Assembly (NCBI RefSeq): GCF_932526225.1
Contig: NC_064039.1
Location: 14,278,139 to 14,342,138, forward strand
DNA from: Nematostella vectensis
Lineage: Eukaryota; Cnidaria; Anthozoa; Actiniaria; Edwardsiidae
Direction of reading: 5' to 3'
Length of the DNA stretch: 64,000 bases
Within the stretch, counting starts at the first letter, position 1; the number at the start of each line of letters is the position of its first letter. Below, one piece after another: positions 60,331-64,000 of the stretch. The notes under the pieces are model-generated. The model saw nothing but the letters and a program-made list of their open reading frames with translations, searched no databases and had not been told where the DNA came from. Made by a program: the position numbers and the translations under genes.

Positions 60331-62557
60331 CATCGTCGTTGTCGTCGTCGTCGTCGTCACCACCACCACCATCATCATAATCATCATACTTATGACCTTC
60401 AATCTTTATCTTCATGTGATTTTTTTTGTGTTACAGAGATCTAAAAGAAAACAGTTTATCTGAATGGCCTGAGTTAAGTCAAACTCTGCCAGAGCTACAG
60501 TCACTGTAAGTACTACCCATAATCCCTCATGCATGCACTACCACGTGACGTGTATCAATCACATGATCAGCTAACGCTAATCCAGCATAATATGCACTTA
60601 CCTAACGATCACACGACTCACGCATGAACCCAAGCATGTACCCTTAAGATGGCTTTTCAATATATAGCGGCAGTAAAAGAGTTTTTAAGCTGTGGACCGC
60701 TATCTAGTTTTTCTGGTACCTGTGTAAATAAGATATGGTGCCATTTATCTCTTTCTTATCATAGCAAAATCCTAAAATATTTACCATCTGTTTGTTTAAT
60801 TTGTGACTGTTTTCCTAATATCGGTCAAACTTGAGAACAAAGAAATTGAGACTGCCTATCCTGTGCTTCTGTTGGCATGCCATGTTTTCTGCATGTTCTG
60901 CATGTTTCTTTGTCCCAGTGTCCTTTTACTTGTCTCCGCGTGTCCCTTGTACCCTCTTCTATCAAAAGCCGCATGCAGCTATTGTAAGATATCCCTGTAT
61001 GTCAGCTTGTCTCTGTTAGATGTCTTGTTTCTCTGCATCTTACTTGTTTAGTTTTTTGCCCTTTATGTGCTTTATGTTTTGACTCTTTCCGCTTCGTAAT
61101 TTAGGTATTTGTCAAACAACAAGCTAAGCAGAATTCAGCACAAGCATTTCGGAGCAATATCCAATGTGTTATTCGTGTAAGTTTCATTCTCTTTACGTTA
61201 TCGAAATTCATACGTAACCACAACCTTACGACTTTACCATTCTTGTACATGCAACGTTTAACTTCAAATTGCCAACATTTTCAATTTAATCACTGTTGGA
61301 TTTTTTTTTGAAGCATTACAATTTTCTTGAAGCATTACAATTTTGTTAAAACATGTCTCCTTTTTGTAGCAAAGGGTTATTGCGAATTGTAATCGGTAGA
61401 AGCGATAAAAATCACTCGGTGATACTATTTTGCCGTAAACAAGGTGTATGTTTTTCCGACTGTGCATGAGCCAACCCACCAACCAACCAACCAACCAACC
61501 AACCAACCAACCAACCAACCAACCAACCAACCAACCAACCAACCAACCAACCAACAAACAAACAAACAAACAAATAGTCAATGACGCAAGTAAATAACTA
61601 ATAAACACTTTTACACTTTTAGACAAAAGGCGTTCGTACCCCTTTCAATCCCCACTCTCGCACTGAACTCCCTCTATCTCCCATTGTCATTCGCACCTTC
61701 TTTCTTATCCGGTATTAACATTGAAATTCAGAATGATCAGGCCTTGACAGATTCCCGTCCTCACACCTTTAACTCCCCTTGGTAGAGAAAGGTTGAGCAA
61801 GTCTCCCTTGATAGATATATTTCCCACCATAGCTTTAACTAGACGCCCTAAGGTACATGGCTTGTTTTGTTATTTGCTCAACATTTAAGACTCTATGTGG
61901 CCCCCTGTAGAAGGCCACTGGAAAGATTAAATCTATCGTCTGTCTTTGGTATTTGGAACCCAACAAGCCAAGGAACTGTTGGTCATAAACTCCAAGCAAC
62001 ATCGGGATCAACAATCAATCTTTAGAAATACATTTTTTCCTTATTGTTGCACTCTCTTCAGATTTCTAGACTACAATGATCTTACCGTTGTACCAGATGG
62101 ACTGAAAGCCCTGTCCAGACTACAGCACTTGTAAGTATGAGAACTCAAAGCTTTGTCCAAACTACAGCACTTGTAAGTATGAAAACTCAAAGCTTTGTCC
62201 AGATTATAGCACTTGAAAGTGTGAGCACTCAAAGCTCTGTCCGGACTACAGCACCAGTTAGTGTGAGCGCTCGAAACTCTGTCCAGATTATAGCACCTGT
62301 AAGTATGAGAACTCAAAGCTCTGTCCGGACTACATCACTCGTTAGTATGATAACTCCAAGCTCTGTCCAGATTAAAGCATCAGTAAGTGAGAGAACTTAA
62401 AACTTGGTGCAGACTACATCATGTGTAGTGTTACCAGACTGTACTCATATCGCGTCAATCATCTAATTGTCAATTTTTGTTTCAGAAATTTGAACTTTAA
62501 CAGAATATCAAAAGTCCCTCGAAATGCATTCAACAAGCTTCGTCTTCTTGTAGAGTT
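52625..62557 (+). CDS. Secreted or receptor LRR protein, LGR-like, N-terminal part (7 exons, continues past the window)
   Basis: Exons are 52625-52830, 54975-55046, 60172-60243, 60437-60505, 61105-61176, 62062-62130 and 62486-62557. All end with GT(A)AGT and all junctions are phase 2. Exon 1 encodes a signal peptide ([20 protein letters not shown]) and a Cys-rich LRRNT cap (C-x5-C-x-C...[14 protein letters not shown]). Each later exon is exactly 72 or 69 nt and encodes one leucine-rich repeat ([101 protein letters not shown]). One LRR per phase-2 exon is the known layout of the glycoprotein-hormone/LGR receptor genes. The seven-helix part would lie beyond the right edge, so LGR identity is an inference; other LRR receptors remain possible. 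Further LRR exons in the 5.1-kb gap after 55046 were sought and not seen. Confidence 0.88.
55047..60171. other. Large LRR-gene intron, few features
   Basis: No LRR exon or other gene was found. At 56190-56530 there is a degenerate pyrimidine-rich array (CCCAGAATTGTTTCCCTCT-type, ~22 bp unit, about 14 copies). The rest is AT-rich unique sequence. Confidence 0.55.
56190..56530. repeat. Degenerate ~22-bp pyrimidine-rich tandem array
   Basis: Around 14 diverged copies of CCCC(A)GAATTGTTTCCCTC. The strand bias gives long open frames that are not genes. Confidence 0.75.
60296..60390. repeat. (CAT/CGT/CAC)n trinucleotide repeat
   Basis: Nearly uninterrupted CAT, CGT and CAC triplets in the short 193-bp intron between the third and fourth LRR-gene exons. 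Confidence 0.95.
61474..61576. repeat. (CCAA)n then (CAAA)n microsatellite
   Basis: About 20 CCAA units followed by five CAAA units, in the LRR-gene intron after exon 5. Confidence 0.95.
62111..62428. repeat. 42-bp minisatellite spanning the donor of LRR exon 6
   Basis: About 7.5 copies of a 42-bp unit. The first copy is the last 20 bases of exon 6 (CTGTCCAGACTACAGCACTT) plus its donor GTAAGTATGAGAACTCAAAG. Copy 2 is nearly identical, including a complete CACTT|GTAAGT. Later copies keep GTAAGT or GTTAGT in most cases. Every copy also repeats the coding text of the exon end. Confidence 0.95.
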
Positions 62558-62752
62558 GTAAGTCAAATTTGGGGCATGATACAATTGCTTATGTGTTACT
62601 CTGTCATTTAATCCAAAGTCCTTTTGAAAAATTTATGTTCTGTTATGATGAGTACACAGTTTTCCAAGTAATTATTTAAAAAAAGTTTTTAAAAATCCCT
62701 AGGATATTCATCGATGGGGAAACACTTTTTTTTGGCGGATATTATACACGCC

Positions 62753-64000
62753 TCATACACCCCTATCTTCGCGCCGTTTACATCGTTCTGTACCCCTATC
62801 TACGTGTCGTTTACATTGTTCTGCACCCCTATCTACGTGTCGTTTACATTGTTCTGCACCCCTATCTACGCGCCGTTTACATTGTTCTGCACACCTATCT
62901 TCGCGCCGTTGACATTGTTCTGCACCCCTATCTACGCGCCGTTTACATTGTTCTGCACCCCTATCTACGTGTCGTTTACATTGTTCTGCACCCCTATCTA
63001 CGTGTCGTTTACATCGTTCTGCACTCCTATCTACGCGCCGTTTACATTGTTCTGCACCCATATCTACATGTCGTTTACATTGTTCTGCACCCCTATCTAC
63101 GTGTCGTTTACATCGTTCTGCACCCCTATCGACGTGTCGTTTACATCGTTCTGCACCCCTATCTACGTGTCGTTTACATCGTTCTGCATCCCTATCTACG
63201 TGTCGTTTACATCGTTCTGCACCCCTATCTACGTGTCGTTTACATCATTCTGCACCCCTATCTACGTGTCGTTTACATCGTTTTGCATCCCTATCTACGT
63301 GTCGTTTACATCGTTCTGCACCCCTATCTACGTGTCGTTTACATCGTTCTGCATCCCTATCTACGTGTCGTTTACATCGTTCTGCACCCCTATCTACGTG
63401 TCGTTTACATCATTCTGCACCCCTATCTACGTGTCGTTAACATTGTTCTGCACCCCTATCTACGTGTCGTTTACATTGTTCTGTACCCCTATCTATGTGT
63501 CGTTTACATTGTTCTGCACCCCTATCTACGTGTCGTTTACATTGTTCTGCACCCCTATCTACGTGCCGTTTACATTGTTCTGTACCCCTATCTACGTGTC
63601 GTTTACATCATTCTGCACCCCTATCTACGTGTCGTTTACATCATTCTGCACCCCTATCTACGTGTCGTTTACATCGTTCTGCACCCCTATCTACGCGCCG
63701 TTTACATCGTTCTGCACCCCTATCTACGTGTCGTTTACATTGTTCTGTACCCCTATCTATGTGTCGTTTACATTGTTCTGCACCCCTATCTACGTGTCGT
63801 TTACATTGTTCTGCATCCCTATCTACGTGCCGTTTACATTGTTCTGTACCCCTATCTACGTGTCGTTTACATCGTTCTGCACCCCTATCTACGTGTCGTT
63901 TACATCGTTCTGCACCCCTATCTACGCGCCGTTTACATTGTTCTGCACCCCTATCTACGTGTCGTTTACATTGTTCTGCACCCCTATCTACGCGCCGTTT
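62753..64000. repeat. 33-bp minisatellite, at least 38 copies, truncated by the window end
   Basis: Unit CACCCCTATCTACGTGTCGT plus TTACATTGTTCTG, with recurring variants (ACGTGTCG/ACGCGCCG; CATTGTT/CATCGTT). Variants form interspersed runs, suggesting past block duplications. It begins about 200 bp after the seventh LRR exon. The unit is divisible by three, giving a false open frame on the minus strand. Confidence 0.97.

Noticed and set aside
60142-60463. His-rich, Val/Ile-rich and Met-rich frames
   Set aside because: They translate a CAT/CGT/CAC triplet run; the only real coding piece there is the LRR exon 60172-60243.
62753-64000. CRISPR-like array
   Set aside because: The units are contiguous 33-bp repeats without unique spacers, in an animal intron; it is a minisatellite.

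Overview
This is a eukaryotic nuclear window: AT-rich, intron-dense, and full of degenerate transposable elements and minisatellites. The genes look like those of an early-branching animal. They include an RNA polymerase I stalk subunit, mitochondrial Twinkle helicase, a Death-plus-SEFIR adaptor, a RalGPS-like RasGEF, an LRR receptor with one repeat per exon, and a P2X7 'ballast'-like protein. The content suggests a cnidarian, probably a sea anemone; this is inferred from gene content, not proven.

Layout. 1-3.5 kb: a decayed non-LTR reverse transcriptase and the first exon of a MORN-repeat gene (minus). 5.1-13.8 kb: a seven-exon RasGEF gene (minus) whose exon phases join into one 626-codon frame. 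14-17.5 kb: repeats. 17.5-20.0 kb: a gene dominated by one large exon (minus, PH-like N-terminus). 20.8-23.3 kb: MITEs and transposase remnants. 23.7-28.4 kb: the Death/SEFIR adaptor (plus). 29.6-31.1 kb: repeats. 31.8-35.95 kb: POLR1F/RPA43 (minus), with nested DNA elements in its intron. 36.1-49.1 kb: TWNK (plus), 17 exons that join into one 821-codon frame, head-to-head with POLR1F over a gap of about 137 bp. 44.67-48.15 kb: inside the last TWNK intron, a 3.48-kb element with inverted termini and TTAA at both ends, carrying a ballast-like gene (plus) and a broken THAP gene (minus). 52.6-62.6 kb: an LRR gene (plus), seven exons in frame, running off the right edge beside a large 33-bp minisatellite.

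Two observations stand out. (1) In four unrelated genes, minisatellites start at a splice junction, and the repeat unit contains the exon edge plus the splice site. There are five donor cases and one acceptor case, so the introns hold arrays of decoy splice sites. (2) The TTAA-flanked element combines a THAP protein and a ballast-domain protein without a recognisable transposase.

Exon boundaries were read by hand from GT/AG sites, reading phase and protein similarity. Family names come from recognised motifs; no database search was possible.
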